A stretch of DNA of 64,000 bases from Malaya genurostris (taxonomy: Eukaryota; Arthropoda; Insecta; Diptera; Culicidae), in the NCBI RefSeq assembly GCF_030247185.1, contig NC_080571.1, forward strand, positions 147,314,389-147,378,388. The letters are read 5' to 3'. Below the pieces are notes generated by a model. It was not told where the DNA came from, did no database searches, and saw nothing but the letters and a program-made list of their open reading frames with translations. Position numbers and translations under genes: made by a program. This document shows positions 21,126 to 33,435 of this stretch, piece by piece; position 1 is the stretch's first letter; each line of letters opens with the position of its first letter.

Positions 21126-23080
21126 CGGAAACGACATATACGTCACTCAAATAACAAACGACCTTGGTGGAACAGTGAGCTTCGCAACCTTCGGAACCGC
21201 CTAAGGAAGGCTCGGAAACGGTTTTTTCGGACAAAATGTGAAAATGATAAATTGCTCGTGCGAGATTTGGAACGTCAGTTCGATTCACTCAATGCATCGT
21301 GTTTTCGGATTTATATATCTCGACTGGAAAGTAACTTCAAATCTGATCCAAAACAATTTTGGTTTTATCTTCGGAATAAAACGTCTTCTCGTGGAATTCC
21401 CGAAGATGTTTTCTACGGGAATCACTCGTCTTCAGCAGCTTTGGATTCAGCTAATCTATTCGCGTCTTTCTTTCAAAGTGTGCTAAGTAATAACTCGCCA
21501 CCTTTGTCAGAATCGTACCTGAATAGCCTACCGATGTATAATCTGAACTTACCAGCGATTGTGTTCACGGCAAGTGAAGTGCATACTAATCTGCAACGTG
21601 TCAATGGATCAAAAGGACCAGGATCGGATGGATTGCCACCTTCATTTATAAAAGAATGCTCTTCTGCCTTAGCTTTGCCGGCTTCACTACTTTTCAATCG
21701 TTCCTTAGCTGAGAGGTATTTTCCGGCGAAGTGGAAAGAAGCTTTAATCGTTCCGATTCATAAAGCTGGTAACGTTCATGACGTCGATAACTACAGAGGC
21801 ATTTCCATTCTGAGTTGCTTACCAAAAGTTTTCGAACGTATGCTGTTGGAGTATCTATATCCCGCAGTAAAGCACATTGTTAACACTGATCAGCATGGCT
21901 TTGTCAGAAAACGATCAACAACGACTAATATGATGAGCTACGTTTCTATACTGATTGACAAACTCGAAAAACGACAACAAGTTAATGCGTTGTACGTTGA
22001 TTTCTCTAAAGCTTTCGATTGTGTACCCCATCTGCTCGCAATAGAAAAATTGAGGCGTGGTGGTTTCCCCGACTGGCTGACAGATTGGATTTTTTCGTAT
22101 CTCACAAATCGCATAGCCTCAGTTCGTGTAGGATCTATTCTTTCTGATCCTTTCAACATTATATCAAGTGTTCCCCAAGGAAGCCATCTAGGTCCACTAC
22201 TCTTCGTACTGTTCGTGAATGACCTATGTAGAGAATTATCGTCGCCTAAAGTAATGTATGCAGACGATCTCAAATTGTATCGCATCATTACTAGCCTTGT
22301 GGATTGCTGTGCCTTACAAATGGACGTTGACAAAGTTATTGACTGGTTTGACAGAAACGGTATGAGTATAAACATAAAAAATGCAGTGCAATTACTTTCT
22401 CACGATCGCAATCTCCGATCGTATTTGAATACTCTATGATGGCTGTTCCAGTTCAACGCGTTTCTGCTGTCAAAGATATGGGCATCGTCCTTGATCGTAA
22501 GCTTCGTTTCACCGAACAATTATCTTTAGTTACGGCAAAGGCTTACGCAGTTTTGGGACTTATCAAGCGCAACACCAGAGACTTTGATGATGTGTATTGC
22601 CTAGAGACAGTTTACGTCGCTTTAGTACGCAGTATTTTGGAATACGGAGTAATAATCTGGGCACCCTACCACAACGTCCACATCGATTGAATCGAACGAG
22701 TTCAAAAATGTTTCATTCGATTTGCACTACGACGACTTCCATGGCAAAACCGTCTTCAATTACCTAGCTACGAAAATCGCTGCGCTTTGATTAATCTTCC
22801 TACACTACAAAACAGACGAATTTTCCTTCAGCGACTGTTTGTCTTCGTTTTGCTTTCAAATAACATCGACTGCCCAGCGCTTTTGGAGAGATTGCATTTT
22901 AATATTCCTGGAAGATCATTGCGGAGAACAGACTTTCTTCGACGATCAGTCCATCGCACACAGTACGGTCAAAACAATCCTATGGATGTTTGTTGTCATC
23001 GCTTCAATAGTGTTTATCATTTATTTGATTTTACAATGAACAAAAACGCATTTAAAATTAAAATATTTATGTTAGGTTAA
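21126..23080 (+). pseudogene. CR1 reverse transcriptase and C-terminal domain
   Basis: A long readable frame: RPWWNSELRNLRNRLRKARK, GSDGLPPSFIKEC, WKEALIVPIHKAGNVHDVDN, motif A YVDFSKAFDCVPH, SVPQGSHLGPLLFVLFVNDL and the catalytic VMYADDLKLY at about 22255. A frame break occurs at 22436, then VALVRSILEYGVIIWAPYH, a stop at 22688, and a readable tail to 23079 (LPSYENRCALINL, CPALLERLHFNIPGRSLR). The palm residues are intact, so decay is recent compared with other LINEs here. Confidence 0.88.
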
Positions 23081-23159
23081 TGTTAGTAGTTGTATAGTAA
23101 TAGTCTGTGCGATAATTTTATTTTAATCGAAGACAAATTTAAATAAATAAAATAAAAGT

Positions 23160-23720
23160 TTTTGATTTTCTCCTGCGTGAATTCGATAATCGCGTCGAGT
23201 TGTTCTATGACCGCTGTCATACTCGGCTTGACTACTTCACTCCCTTGCTCCCGGGACTCAGGCTGGTCCACTGATTTGACAGGGGCATTGCTGTCGCTCG
23301 TCCCCTCAGCTACTGCTTCGCTCTCCTCTCTCGCACCCGTTCTGGATGGAGACCTCCTCAAACCCTTGCGAAAGGACTCCTTGCTCGACGCCGATGTTGA
23401 TGGTGTTAAATTCATTTTATATGGATCTCCTTTATGACTACCGTCACACCCAGCCGAAAATAGTCGCTATCGTGATCGCATGGTGTCCTATGCGGTGCAG
23501 TGAGGCCATGCGAAGGTTGGCTTTACGCTCAGAGCCGGATCAGCGCAAATCAGGAAAAGGGCATCTGAACCTACTTTCACCCAGTCATCCTAACCAGGCT
23601 GAAAGTGAGACGGCGTGCCATAAGGCCTGCCATGGTTTTATGGGACGGAAGGCAGCTGCGGCATTAGCCTACTCGCCATTTCAAACCGGTTCAACCCTGT
23701 TTTACTGAAGGAGTAGAATA
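23160..23720 (-). pseudogene. R1-type LINE F, 5' region and ORF1 N-terminus
   Basis: On the minus strand, a GC-rich 5' leader (23720-23416) is followed by MNLTPSTSASSKESFRKGLR and a Ser/Glu-rich, then helical stretch (MTAVIEQLDAIIEFTQEKI) ending at 23160, where the CR1 tail begins. This low-complexity N-terminus is typical of R1 ORF1. It is the missing front of the protein at 18118-17065. Confidence 0.75.
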
Positions 23721-23740
23721 TCACAACTTTCAGTCCTAGC

Positions 23741-23984
23741 TTTTTTTATGCGAATTTACGTACCGCATAAAAAAAACCCCAAAACTCTGAAAATTCGCAT
23801 AAAAAAACCGCATAACTCTGAAACTTTGCATAAATAAAACCGCATAACTCTGAAACTTCGCGTAAAAAAAAAACGCAGAAGGGAAACCGCATAACTCTGA
23901 AACTTCGCATAAAAAAAACTGCATAACTCTGAAAATTCGCATAAAAAAGTCGCGTGAAAAACCGCATAAAAAAAGACCTCAGTG
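23741..23984. repeat. 31-bp tandem array ending in acctcagtg
   Basis: About six units built on accgcataactctgaaa and cttcgcataaaaaa, with most steps of 30-32 bp and one of 48. The array ends at acctcagtg (23976-23984). Read inward from the right this is CACTGAGGTC, a plausible transposon terminus, with the repeats as its subterminal region. The opposite end is not found. Confidence 0.8.
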
Positions 23985-25574
23985 TATATTCCGATCTACC
24001 GCATCGTATCCGTGGATGGTATGGTAGCCAGTATGCCATAATTGGGACCTCACTGGCGTCAGTCCTAACGTGCCGAGTTGACACTTCCGCTCGGCACAGA
24101 TATGGATCTGGAGCCACTAGAAGATACCATAGTGTTTGTAGCATAGAAATTTGTGTAATTCAATTGCGATAAGATGAATCGGTGTCGTGGAACAGAATTC
24201 ATTAGCGACTTAGGCGGCCATGGAATGTACTCACTGTGTTGATGGTACTTGCTGAATTTGTACTGGTCGCAGAGGCGTTATTGATTGGCGGTGGTTGAGA
24301 CATATGTCTGTGATGTACTGATGTGTATACGTCCAACTGTATTTCATGCAGAATACAGATTTAATAACCAACTAGTACAAAACGTTTACGTAACAAGGGG
24401 TTTACCGATAGTAAATAATTCGCACAGTACAATATAGGTGGAATTAGTGCTAACAAAAATTTATTTTTAAAAGAATTTACTCATAGTGTCATGTCTGTTA
24501 ATCTGTGCTGTTGTAACCGTGAATGACGGCGACGGAAGATCAATATTGATGTTTCCAATAGTCATAGCAGTAGCTGGTGGCATTGGTGTTGTTGTCAGAG
24601 TAGCATTTTCATCAGTGGAGAAAGTTATCAGACTATCCTAATTATTGTTTATATTCCGATCTGAAACGAGTGGAGTTATAGTATTTGAGGTAGATAGGTT
24701 CGAAATTGGAACGTCGACTCTCGGTTTTTTTTGGGTTGCGATAGTGATGGCCTACTGATACTGCTAGTTTGAGGCGGTTTATTTGTTTTTTTTCCATTAT
24801 AGATTCAAAAAGATTGGTTGGGTTAAGCTGTAGGTCCAAGACAATCGAGAAAAAGAGTACTGTCGTTGACATAACGTTCGGCTGGGTCACGTGAAACAGA
24901 ACGATGTATGCAGCTTGATCTGATACAAGCATTGGAGTATGAGCGGCAAAACGTATCCGTCAAGGTTCCGATTATCTTCAAGGTAGATGTAGTACGACGG
25001 AGAATCAGATGTATAGTTTCATCGGGTGACTCGTTGCGATTGGAAACTTCCCGGTACGGTGTGCATAGCCAAAAAATTCCAGCACATTTTTGAATGGATT
25101 TTGCCAGCGAGTTGTTTAAATCGACAAATTTGCCGTGACAACTTTTGAAGCAGAATCGGCAAACTATTTTGGTACTCGGGTACTAGAAGAACCAAAACAA
25201 ACGACGGTATCACATTTGTTTTTCACCATTATGTTGGTTGAGTTGTATGGTAGATGTCAAATAAATACCTACTTGAGTGTGTGAGTTAGAGCTACCTTGA
25301 CAAGCGTAACAAGAACAGCAGTCTTGTAAGTTAACCGAAGAATAAAAATGTGAAAAATTGCAACTTCTATCGACTCGATATACACAAAAAAACTGCACGT
25401 GATCATAGGTCACTCTCTGAAATAATTATGCGAATAGAAAAAAAATTAATCTTGAAGTATCAGTCTTATGACCTTTCAACTCGATCCACATCCCAATTAA
25501 ATTGTCTCAAATTATTGAAATCAGTTCATCCATATCCGAGGAAATTGAGTGGTTATGAGTTTTGTCGTTTGCGT
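23985..25574. other. No gene recognised
   Basis: Short open frames only, none with a recognisable domain. No strong repeat relation to other parts of the window was seen by eye. Confidence 0.4.
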
Positions 25575-26819
25575 TATATATGCAATTGTATCACCGGCAC
25601 CGTAAGTGTCGTGAGTGATCGGGTAGTGGACACAACACCACAAACACCCTCCGAAAAAAAGTCGTTTTAAACAGTGAAAACTGCGCGAGTGGAAGCTATA
25701 GCAGTGGTTTCAGTGTTTTTATAGGGTTGTCGCACCCTATAATGATGCAATGAGTGCGTTTTAGTGGCTGGAAACAGCATATTTTAAAGTGCCGATCAGC
25801 CATTGATGGCTGATGATCTTTTTTCGCCATGGTCGCTTCGATCATCGCGTTTTGCAAGCCTGTGTTTTTATTATAGTGCCGGTCAAACACCGGTATATAG
25901 GTTTTTGCACTCTATCTTCACATTACGTTCGGTGCCTTTGGGCACTTAGGTATGTGACAGATAAAAAAAAATACACACCCATCGCTTGCCTTTAAATCGC
26001 AACTGGTGGTGTAAAACTATTGTACTGGTCAATACCGGTAAGAGAGTAAAGTTTCACACTTTCTTGTTTGGGCATTCTCTATATGGGTTAATAGCATTTT
26101 TGCTCATCTTCACACAATCTATCGCTGTGTGATCGCTGGATTTAAATTATATCCCTATACTACTTGGCGCCATGCAGGAAATCTGCGCGGTAAGCCAGCA
26201 CTAGCTGTTTTATATGGACGGTTTGGGAACTGGTCGCAAACAGTGCTGCTCAAATTGATTTCCTGGTCGTTTCCTTTTTCCCTTGGCTGTGGGGACAGTG
26301 AACTGGATGCCAATCAGAGGTCATTTTTGCACTTTGACCTCTGTATTGATTGTTCTGTGGCTTATCACAGCCTTTGGGGGGGTTGCTCTGGGTTTTTCAG
26401 TTGAGCTGCGGGCTTGCCGACATGTCTCGACTGTTTGCACCGATGTGTGAACAATTTATTACTCCGACTTAACACTTGAAGTGTATCTTTGTTCTTAGTG
26501 TGCAGATTTGGACAGTTTGTCACACTAGTCCATGCAAAGCATTTATATTTACTTGTGAATATAATTGCGTACAAATTCTCTGTCATAGACGAATTTTGGA
26601 TTACATAATTAGAATTAAAGTATTAGTGAGTGTCCAACTTCATTCCTTTGTAACGAACTTTCGTCTATCTTTTACTGTGGATCGCGCTAGTGAAAGGTTG
26701 AGTATTTCCTCGCGCGCTTTCATGCTCTAAATTCGTATCGATTTTTTCTCTTTTAATTTCGGCAAATGGATACAAAGTACATCTAATCAACTGACTGCTC
26801 TCATTCCGAACCGTCTGAT

Positions 26820-27580
26820 GGCCAGAAACCTGGAAGTTCCGTCACAAAGTGTCGGAACAACCAGAATATGGAAGTCAGAGGGAATGGATTCGAGAGTAGT
26901 CAGACTGCGATGGATGTTCCACCCGGTCCTTCGCATTCCACCGTTGAAACAGAAGGCGAAAACAAAGGTAAAAACTTTGAGCGAAATCCAAAAAAGAGGA
27001 TTCGCAAAAGACAAGCTCCCGGAAAGGCGGCTTCTGCTTCTAGAGGCCACTTGCCCGAACAGACTGAGCGCTTTCAGGCCCGGATGTTGAACGGTATTTT
27101 CACTGAGGACCTTTATTAAGAGAATTGAATAAATATCTCTTCACTACGCCGTCTATGGAGTTCATACCAAGCTTCAAAGGCTCTGGACTTAGGTACGGTA
27201 TCGTCTGGTTCTCTCCGGAGAATGAGATGAGCAGTGCCTGGCTCAAGCAGAAGCTTGGTTTGATAAACCAGCAGGCTAGCGATAGCAAGTTCATTATTGA
27301 ACAATACAGCCTACATCAGAATCGGGTTTGCCTTCCAATTACTTGGGATACTGAGGAAGGGTTGGCAGAATCCGGTGTTCTGATAAAATTAGATCTGCAA
27401 AATCCGGGGGTTTTATTAAGTCGGTGGAGGTTACTCAAGGCGGGTCCGGTTACTGTGGGAAAATGAATGTTTTTCTGCAGTATCGACGATGACTCTACGA
27501 GCCTTCTAGAGAAAACAAAATTCCGTCTGAACTATGGTTTTCAGAAAATCTATGTACTTATCGTTCATCAGAAAAACGTA
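26820..27580 (+). pseudogene. LINE H ORF1 (DUF4780-like gag)
   Basis: A basic N-terminal part (NFERNPKKRIRKRQAPGKAA) and a stop at 27117-27119. A conserved domain then follows in a shifted frame: GLRYGIVWFSPENEMSSAWL, LGLINQQASDSKFIIEQYSL, LLSRWRLLKAGPVTVGK, a stop at 27464, then FFCSIDDDS and LNYGFQKIYV. The alternating strand-helix pattern resembles the DUF4780-type domain in ORF1 of some insect LINEs; this is from memory. Two stops make it defective. Confidence 0.6.
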
Positions 27581-27599
27581 CATAGTAACAAACCTAAAT

Positions 27600-27720
27600 A
27601 GGCTTTAAGAGCAGGCTGTTCGGGACCTCGCAGAGGTTCAGAATTTACTTCTGCTTTCACTAAATGTGATCCCCAGCAGATTGTTCAGCATCCCTCAGGG
27701 GTGCAGAATTTACTTCTGCT
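27600..27720. repeat. Two 3'-UTR repeats with shared gcagaatttacttctgct
   Basis: cagaatttacttctgctttc occurs at about 27641-27660 and again near 27705-27724. Each is preceded by a short GC-rich hairpin (gacctcgcagaggttc and catccctcaggggtgc). The pair sits between the ORF1 remnant and the pyrimidine-rich tail, and may be the RT-recognised 3' structure. Confidence 0.7.
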
Positions 27721-28636
27721 TTCAATTTCCCCCATTCTCCTAGTCCAAACCCTACCATTTCCCTTCGATCCCTCCCTCTTACATATCGCGAAAATGATGA
27801 AAACAAACAATATGGATGGCAAGGCACAAATCTCCAAATATCAAGGGGAACGTGCCATTTGAGCCAATTTGTTCTGATTCCTGATTCCTATATATGCAAT
27901 TGTATCACCGGCACCGTAAGTGGCAGCCATTTGAACTTCAAACCTAAATAAGGGGTTTCTTACCTTTCGGCTCGAGAATAGAAGCGCAAACTTTTGATTT
28001 TTCATGGAAATGTAAATGATTTTATTTCGATGAATTAAAAGTATTGAATTGTACATGTTTTGTTATGTTCTTTCAGCTCGATAAAGAAAACCCAATCTTT
28101 TGATTACTCTAAGAAGTGTCAAAATGATTTTTCTTCGACGAATATATGGAAAGTATATGTTATGTTATGTCTGTGAATAATTGTTTATCGTTATATATGA
28201 AAGGTTGTAGGTGGTAGTGCCACACACTAAATCCAACAAGCCAGAGATTGTTAAAATTTGTTCATTTTTAACGGAGATATTGATATTTTTGTGTAAGTGA
28301 CTTTTTCTCCTATTCCAAAAGTAGCGTTTCTTGTTGGGGCATCTGAAGTTAATTTTGATTGCCTTCAGTAGAATTTTTGATAGGAATTTTCCCATTCTTT
28401 TGATATAATTAAAATTGTCAGTAATCGACCTAGTTGCCTTTGTTGCGTGATAGAGAATTAATTTCTTCGGAGAAGTTGTAGGCCATATTATTACAACAAA
28501 ACATTCCGAAGACATGATTTTTTTTTAAATCGATTGGTTTAGAGATATGGAGCATTGTTTATCGGAGCTCCCAGAATGTAATTCTTTCTATATCGCCTGA
28601 TATCCTTTTACATAAATTACAAACATATAAAAATTA

Positions 28637-28904
28637 GGTTTAGAGTAGAGTTACCAATTTACAGATTTTTCTGTAAAACCATAGATATCTTTGTCTATTT
28701 TGCCACACAGATTCTGTGTAACAGAATACAGATTTTATCAAAATTCACAGATTTCTGCAGATTTTTAAGAATATTTCATAGAAAAATTGCAGATTTTCAA
28801 AATGTTTTCCACAGATTTTCAAAGATTATGATCAAAAATATGGAACAAAGATTGTACACAGATTTTTCAAGTTGAAACATTGATTGGCAACTCTGGTTTA
28901 GAGT
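28637..28904. mobile_element. 248-bp MITE with 10-bp target duplication
   Basis: ggtttagagt flanks the element at 28637-28646 and 28895-28904. The ends agagttaccaat and attggcaactct form 12-bp inverted repeats with one mismatch. The interior is a string of acagattt words. A duplication of 9-10 bp points to the Mutator-like superfamily; there is no coding capacity. Confidence 0.85.
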
Positions 28905-29533
28905 TCGCTAACACTTTGGGAAAAGAACTGAATAAATGTCCGTGTGTATGTATGTACCCGAGCAAAGTCAAACATCAAAACGAGAGCAAATCGAAATCTT
29001 ATCATGATAGCAACATCACATTGAAATCTTAATTTGATTTCAGCTCATCTTTTGTTCAATTGATGTCACATTATGTTATCTTTTTGCTGTTACTTTTGAA
29101 AAAAAAAAGATTATTCAAAAGTAACAACTTCATAAATCCATCAAAATAGGACTAATTTTATTAGGCGATACAAAAATGCAAAATAAATTTTAATGGAACA
29201 ATTATTTCTTTAATTTTATGTTGCGTTTGACAAAACTGCTTCGAAATCCTGTAGCAGTTGTCCGGAATCATAACCGTGATCAATGAAAAGATTTTTGTCA
29301 ACACTTTTGCAGCTTTTACACCACTAATCCTCTATATTTTTGCTTGCGAGATTAATGTTGTAGCACCACACATCTGGAGGACATTCGATAGGTTGGCGAT
29401 TATTGGTGACACGTTAATCTGAAGCCAGTTCATCTCCTTTAACGATTTCCTGGCATACTGAGCCTTCACCAGATGGCATACTTAGCCTTCACCAGATTCT
29501 CATCTCGCTGATCGTCAGCCACAGAAAGGCCTT

Positions 29534-29650
29534 CTTAAGGGACGGGTAGGGTCTAACACTTTTGAAAAATCATTTAATATTTTCTTTATATTTTCTTCTA
29601 GTAAAACATTTCAATAATTTTCTGTGAAATTGTCAAGCCTATTGAAATGA
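29534..29650. repeat. Dispersed repeat shared with 63634-63745
   Basis: The segments from gacgggtagggtctaacac to ttctgtgaaattgtcaagcc are about 85 percent identical by eye to 63634-63745. Here it sits directly upstream of the RTE-like LINE; at 63.6 kb no RT follows. It may be the 5' region of that LINE family or a separate short element. Confidence 0.75.
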
Positions 29651-31565
29651 ATCAAGCGAGCAAGCTGCAGCACCGGACGAAAGCAAACGAGGAGCGATAC
29701 AGCCAGGCGCGGAACAGATTAAACTCGGAATCCTGTAGAAAAAAGCGCCAACAGGAAGACCGAGATCGCGGAGCGATGGAACAGCTGTACAGTGCTAATG
29801 ACGCAAGGAAGTTCTACGAGAAGGTGAACCGTTCGCTCAAAGGCCATGTGCCACAGGCCGATATGTGCAAGGACACCAACGGGAATCTTCTCACGAACGA
29901 CTGTGAGGTGATTGGGAGGTGGCGGCAGTATTTTGACGAGCATCTCAATGGCGATGTGGCGGAATACGAAAGTGGCGGCGCGGTAACGAACTTGGGAATG
30001 CGTGCGGAGGACGATAGACTGCCGGTCCCAGACCACCAAGAAGTCGAGGAGGAGGCAAGCCGGTTGAAAAAATAATACGGCCGCTGGTGTTGATCAACTA
30101 CCAAGTGAGCTACTAAAACCACAGTGTTTAGTAGCTTTATTTCATTTTAATGCACTAGTGAAAGCACTGCACTGGGTCGTTACCAAGATCTCGGAGGACG
30201 AGATTTTATCGGAGAAATGGATGGAAGGAATCGTGTGTCCCATCTACAAAAAGGGCGACAAGCTGGATTGCTGCAATTACCACGCGATAACTCTGCTGAA
30301 CGCCGCCTACAAGGTACTCTCCCAAATCTTATGACGTCGACTTTCACCGATTGCAAACGAATTCGTGGAACAATATCAGGCAGGATTTATGGACGAACGC
30401 GCTACCACGGACCAAGTGTTCGCCATCCGCCAGGTGTTGCAAAAGTATCGCGAATACAATGTGGCCAGCCATCACTTATTTATCGATTTCAAATCAGCCT
30501 ACGACACAATCGATCGAGATCAGCTATGGAAAATCATACACGACTACGGATTCCCGGACAAACTGATACGATTGGTCAAGGCTACGATAGATTGAATGAT
30601 GTGCGTTGTTCGAGTATCGGGGATAAACTCGAGTCTCTTCGAAACTCGCAGAGGGCTACGGCAAGGTGATGGCCGTTCGTGTCTGCTATTCAACATTACT
30701 TTGGAGGGTGTGATAAGAAAAGCGAGGATAGACACGAGTGGCACGATTTTCACAAAGTGCGTCCAGTTGCTTGGTTTCGCTGATGATATTGACATTATAG
30801 CACGAAACTTTGAGAAGATGGAAGATACGTACATCGGACTAAAAGCTGAGGCCAAGTGGATTGGACTAGACATCAATGTGTCAAAGACAAAGTACATGAA
30901 AGGCAGGGGCTCGAGAGAAGATAATGTCAGCAACCCATTACGAGCTCTGATTGGTGGTGATGAAATCGAAATCTTCGACGAGTTCGTGTACTTGGGCTCA
31001 CTGGTGACGGTCGATAATGACACCAGCAGAGAAATTCAGAGACGCATATAGTCAGAAAATCGTGCTTACTTTGGACTGCACAGGACGATTCGATCGAGCA
31101 AAATTCGCCGTCGTACGAAGTTAACCATCTACAAAGCGCTGATTAGACCAGTTATCCTCTACGGGCACGAGTTCTGGACAATGCTTGCGGAGGATCAACG
31201 CGTGCTAGGTTTTTTTGAACGGAAGGTGTTGCGAGTCATCTTTGACGGAGTGCGGATGGAAGATGGTACGTGGAGAAGGCGAATGAACAATGAACTGCAC
31301 CAGTAGCTGGGAGGACCAACCTTCGTCCAAATGGCCAAGATCGGGCGGTTACGGTGGGCTGGGCATGTTGTTAGAATGTCGGAGAACAACCCGGTTAAAA
31401 TGATAATTCTCGATAATGATCCGACCGGTATAAGAAGAAGAGGCGCGCAGCGGGCAAGATGGATCGATCAAATTGAGGACGACCTGCGGACCCTTTGCAG
31501 CTACCGAGGCTGGTGGCGAACATCCATGAACCGAGTTGAATGGAGACCCCAACGTTTTCCTTTTC
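29640..31565 (+). pseudogene. RTE-like LINE I, reverse transcriptase part
   Basis: Order on the plus strand: a linker (NEERYSQARNRLNSESC), WRQYFDEHLNG, EKWMEGIVCPIYKKGDKLD, AYKVLSQIL, a stop, EQYQAGFMDERATTDQVFAI, motif A FIDFKSAYDTIDRDQLW, a stop at 30593, GLRQGDGRSCLLFNITLEGV, motif C GFADDIDIIARNF at about 30775, FVYLGSLVTVDNDTS and the tail RLRWAGHVVRMSENN. The endonuclease is absent (5' truncation). Five in-frame stops are visible. Wording and spacing fit RTE-type elements. Confidence 0.82.
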
Positions 31566-32685
31566 GTTGTTTGTTATTTTAAGGAGGTTTTACAGCTACA
31601 AAATGGCGGATTTTTTTCGTGAAAAAATCGTAGTTTTCACTTTGAACAACCACCAAAAATAAAAAATAAATAAAATAAAAAATCAAACAGAAACGTTGGG
31701 GTCTAGAAAAACTTCTACTCTAACTATGCAGATTTGATTTGTTCACTTCTGATTAGTCTTCGCTGAGATACAGTGGACACCGCAAATCATGATTTTCAAG
31801 AAGCGTATTCAAAAATACCTCTCCACCGACTTATTTCTCAATATTTTCCCACGAAGAAAATACAAAATGTTGTTCGAATGATGCTTTTTATCATGCAAAA
31901 CATTTGAATTTATTTTGTTGAACGATAATTCTGGAAAACAATCTTAAAAATGATGATTTTTTCATCGTTTAGAACCGTGCCCCCCTCCTTTAAAGAAACT
32001 TGATATGAAAAATACTTATTACGTCAACGATTTTCTTCTGGTGGGGTACGTTAAATATCGGATTCTGTAACAGTTTTCGCGTTTAGTTAATAAAAATGTT
32101 AAATGTTTCGACTATTATTTTCAGTTGTCAAAACAACATCCTAAAATAATAGTTATTGTCTGCAGTTCAGAAATCGACGATCAGTATTGCCAAAGTGATT
32201 GTTTTTTCGTGCATCAACTAACAAGTCCTTTGAATAATGAGCTCCACTTCATATCATATTTTTAAAATTAGAATTTTGCTCATGAAATCATATCATACCA
32301 CAGGCAACGGAAGCCCCATTGGGAGTATACTGAATTACACACCTGGAAAATGTCTGGGTATGGAATTCCACACCTGAAAACTCGTTTTTTTGTTCACTTC
32401 CATGTATATCTTGTTCACTCCACACCTGCGTGAAATCTGTTCATCCGACCCTAAGTCACAAACAATTTGATTTCTACAGCGATTGCTTAGTATTTCTACA
32501 TGAGGAAAGCTAAAATACGAGGCATCTACTCACCAAACCCGTTCTAACCATACCCATAACATTATATTCAACGGTATGGGAATAGTCATTGTTTACTAAA
32601 ATCGCTTGGTGAATGAATTCTTAGCTAAAACATTATTCATAATGTAGATCTTAACATCCCGAACAACTTTCCTCAGGAAAAAAAT
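31566..32685. other. No gene recognised
   Basis: AT-rich with A-rich runs near 31650-31690. A few short words repeat locally (cacacctg at 32339, 32370 and 32421). No domain or transposon end is evident. Confidence 0.4.
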
Positions 32686-32689
32686 TATG

Positions 32690-33435
32690 GGTGTATAGTG
32701 TCAGAGACATAACTGGGTTTCGTGAATACGAATAAAACTGCCACTCTTTGTACTTCGGAATAGAATAACATTTAGAGCCATTAGAATGGCTGATTTTATT
32801 TAATGTTGTCCACTTTTCGTTTTCTTTCTCTTCAATGCAAACGACCAGTAGCTCTGTTGCCTGACGCAATCGCTCTTGTTTGAATTGAAACTAGCTTTGC
32901 GAACAAACCGCAACACATCCGCTCGCAGTGCCAAATGATGCCAAACTGGTTTAATGCGTTTTCTCGCCTTGACGACCGGAAGGCAAATAAGAACTACAAC
33001 CTGTCCGTTTCTTTTTTTAACCACGCAGATGGTGCGCTAGCCGATGCCGCTGCTTGAATGCGTCTTCTCGCCCTGACGTCTGCTTCCATCCAATGCACAG
33101 AAAGAAATGAACGATTTTCTACCACGGCTCCCCTTTTCATAACGTTCAGTTGAAAATCGTCGTCCTTGCGCGAAAAACCAAGCGAAAGTTAAGAGTTATC
33201 CGCGTTGTTTTCATATTTTGATAAAACCTAATTTTTGAGTTATTTGTGGTTATCTCATACTGTTCAAAATATTATCATAAATTCCTGATCATATTTTTGA
33301 TAAAAAAGTGAAAGAATTATATTGCTGCCGTTAATATAAGTCGAAATATTCACGATTAAGTTCTGCCCATTCTTCCATATGGGTAATTTTGAAAAGGCGC
33401 CCCATAGTAAAGTAAGTCGTATTCACGACAAAAAA
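32690..33435 (-). mobile_element. Histone-promoter-like element, copy 6
   Basis: On the minus strand it begins ttttttgtcgtgaatacgac at about 33433, runs through atgatcaggaatt and the CCAAT-region equivalents, has ttatgaaaagg in place of a TATA box near 33140, and an ATG at 33089. The frame reads MEADVRARRRIQAAASASAP, then SAWLKKETDRL and a stop. It ends with gtcagagacataactgg near 32700-32717. Both family termini are present, so this is the most complete single copy. Confidence 0.6.

Larger units (their letters stand above)
18120..23158 (+). mobile_element. CR1-clade LINE G inserted in R1 LINE F
   Basis: A plus-strand element with a PHD-finger ORF1, an endonuclease/RT ORF2 and an ataaaataaaa-type 3' tail (23130-23158). 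It splits LINE F ORF1: the LINE F N-terminus is at 23415-23160 and its continuation at 18118 and below. An internal deletion in the endonuclease near 19445, a premature stop at 22688 and a nested DNA transposon at 19951-21125 disable it. Confidence 0.88.
25575..27922 (+). mobile_element. ORF1-plus-3'UTR LINE flanked by 34-bp direct repeats
   Basis: A perfect 34-bp direct repeat (containing tgcaattgtatcaccggcac) lies at 25575-25608 and 27889-27922. The 2280 bp between contain a long leader, one gag-like ORF (26820-27560) and a pyrimidine-rich 3' region (cctaccatttcccttcgatc), with no endonuclease or RT. This is the form expected for a LINE or ORF1-only derivative integrated with a long target duplication. 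Confidence 0.7.

Noticed and set aside
24642..24932. 96-codon minus-strand frame (LDLQLNPTNLFESIMEK)
   Set aside because: I could not connect it to any family and no neighbouring frame extends it; left as unannotated sequence.
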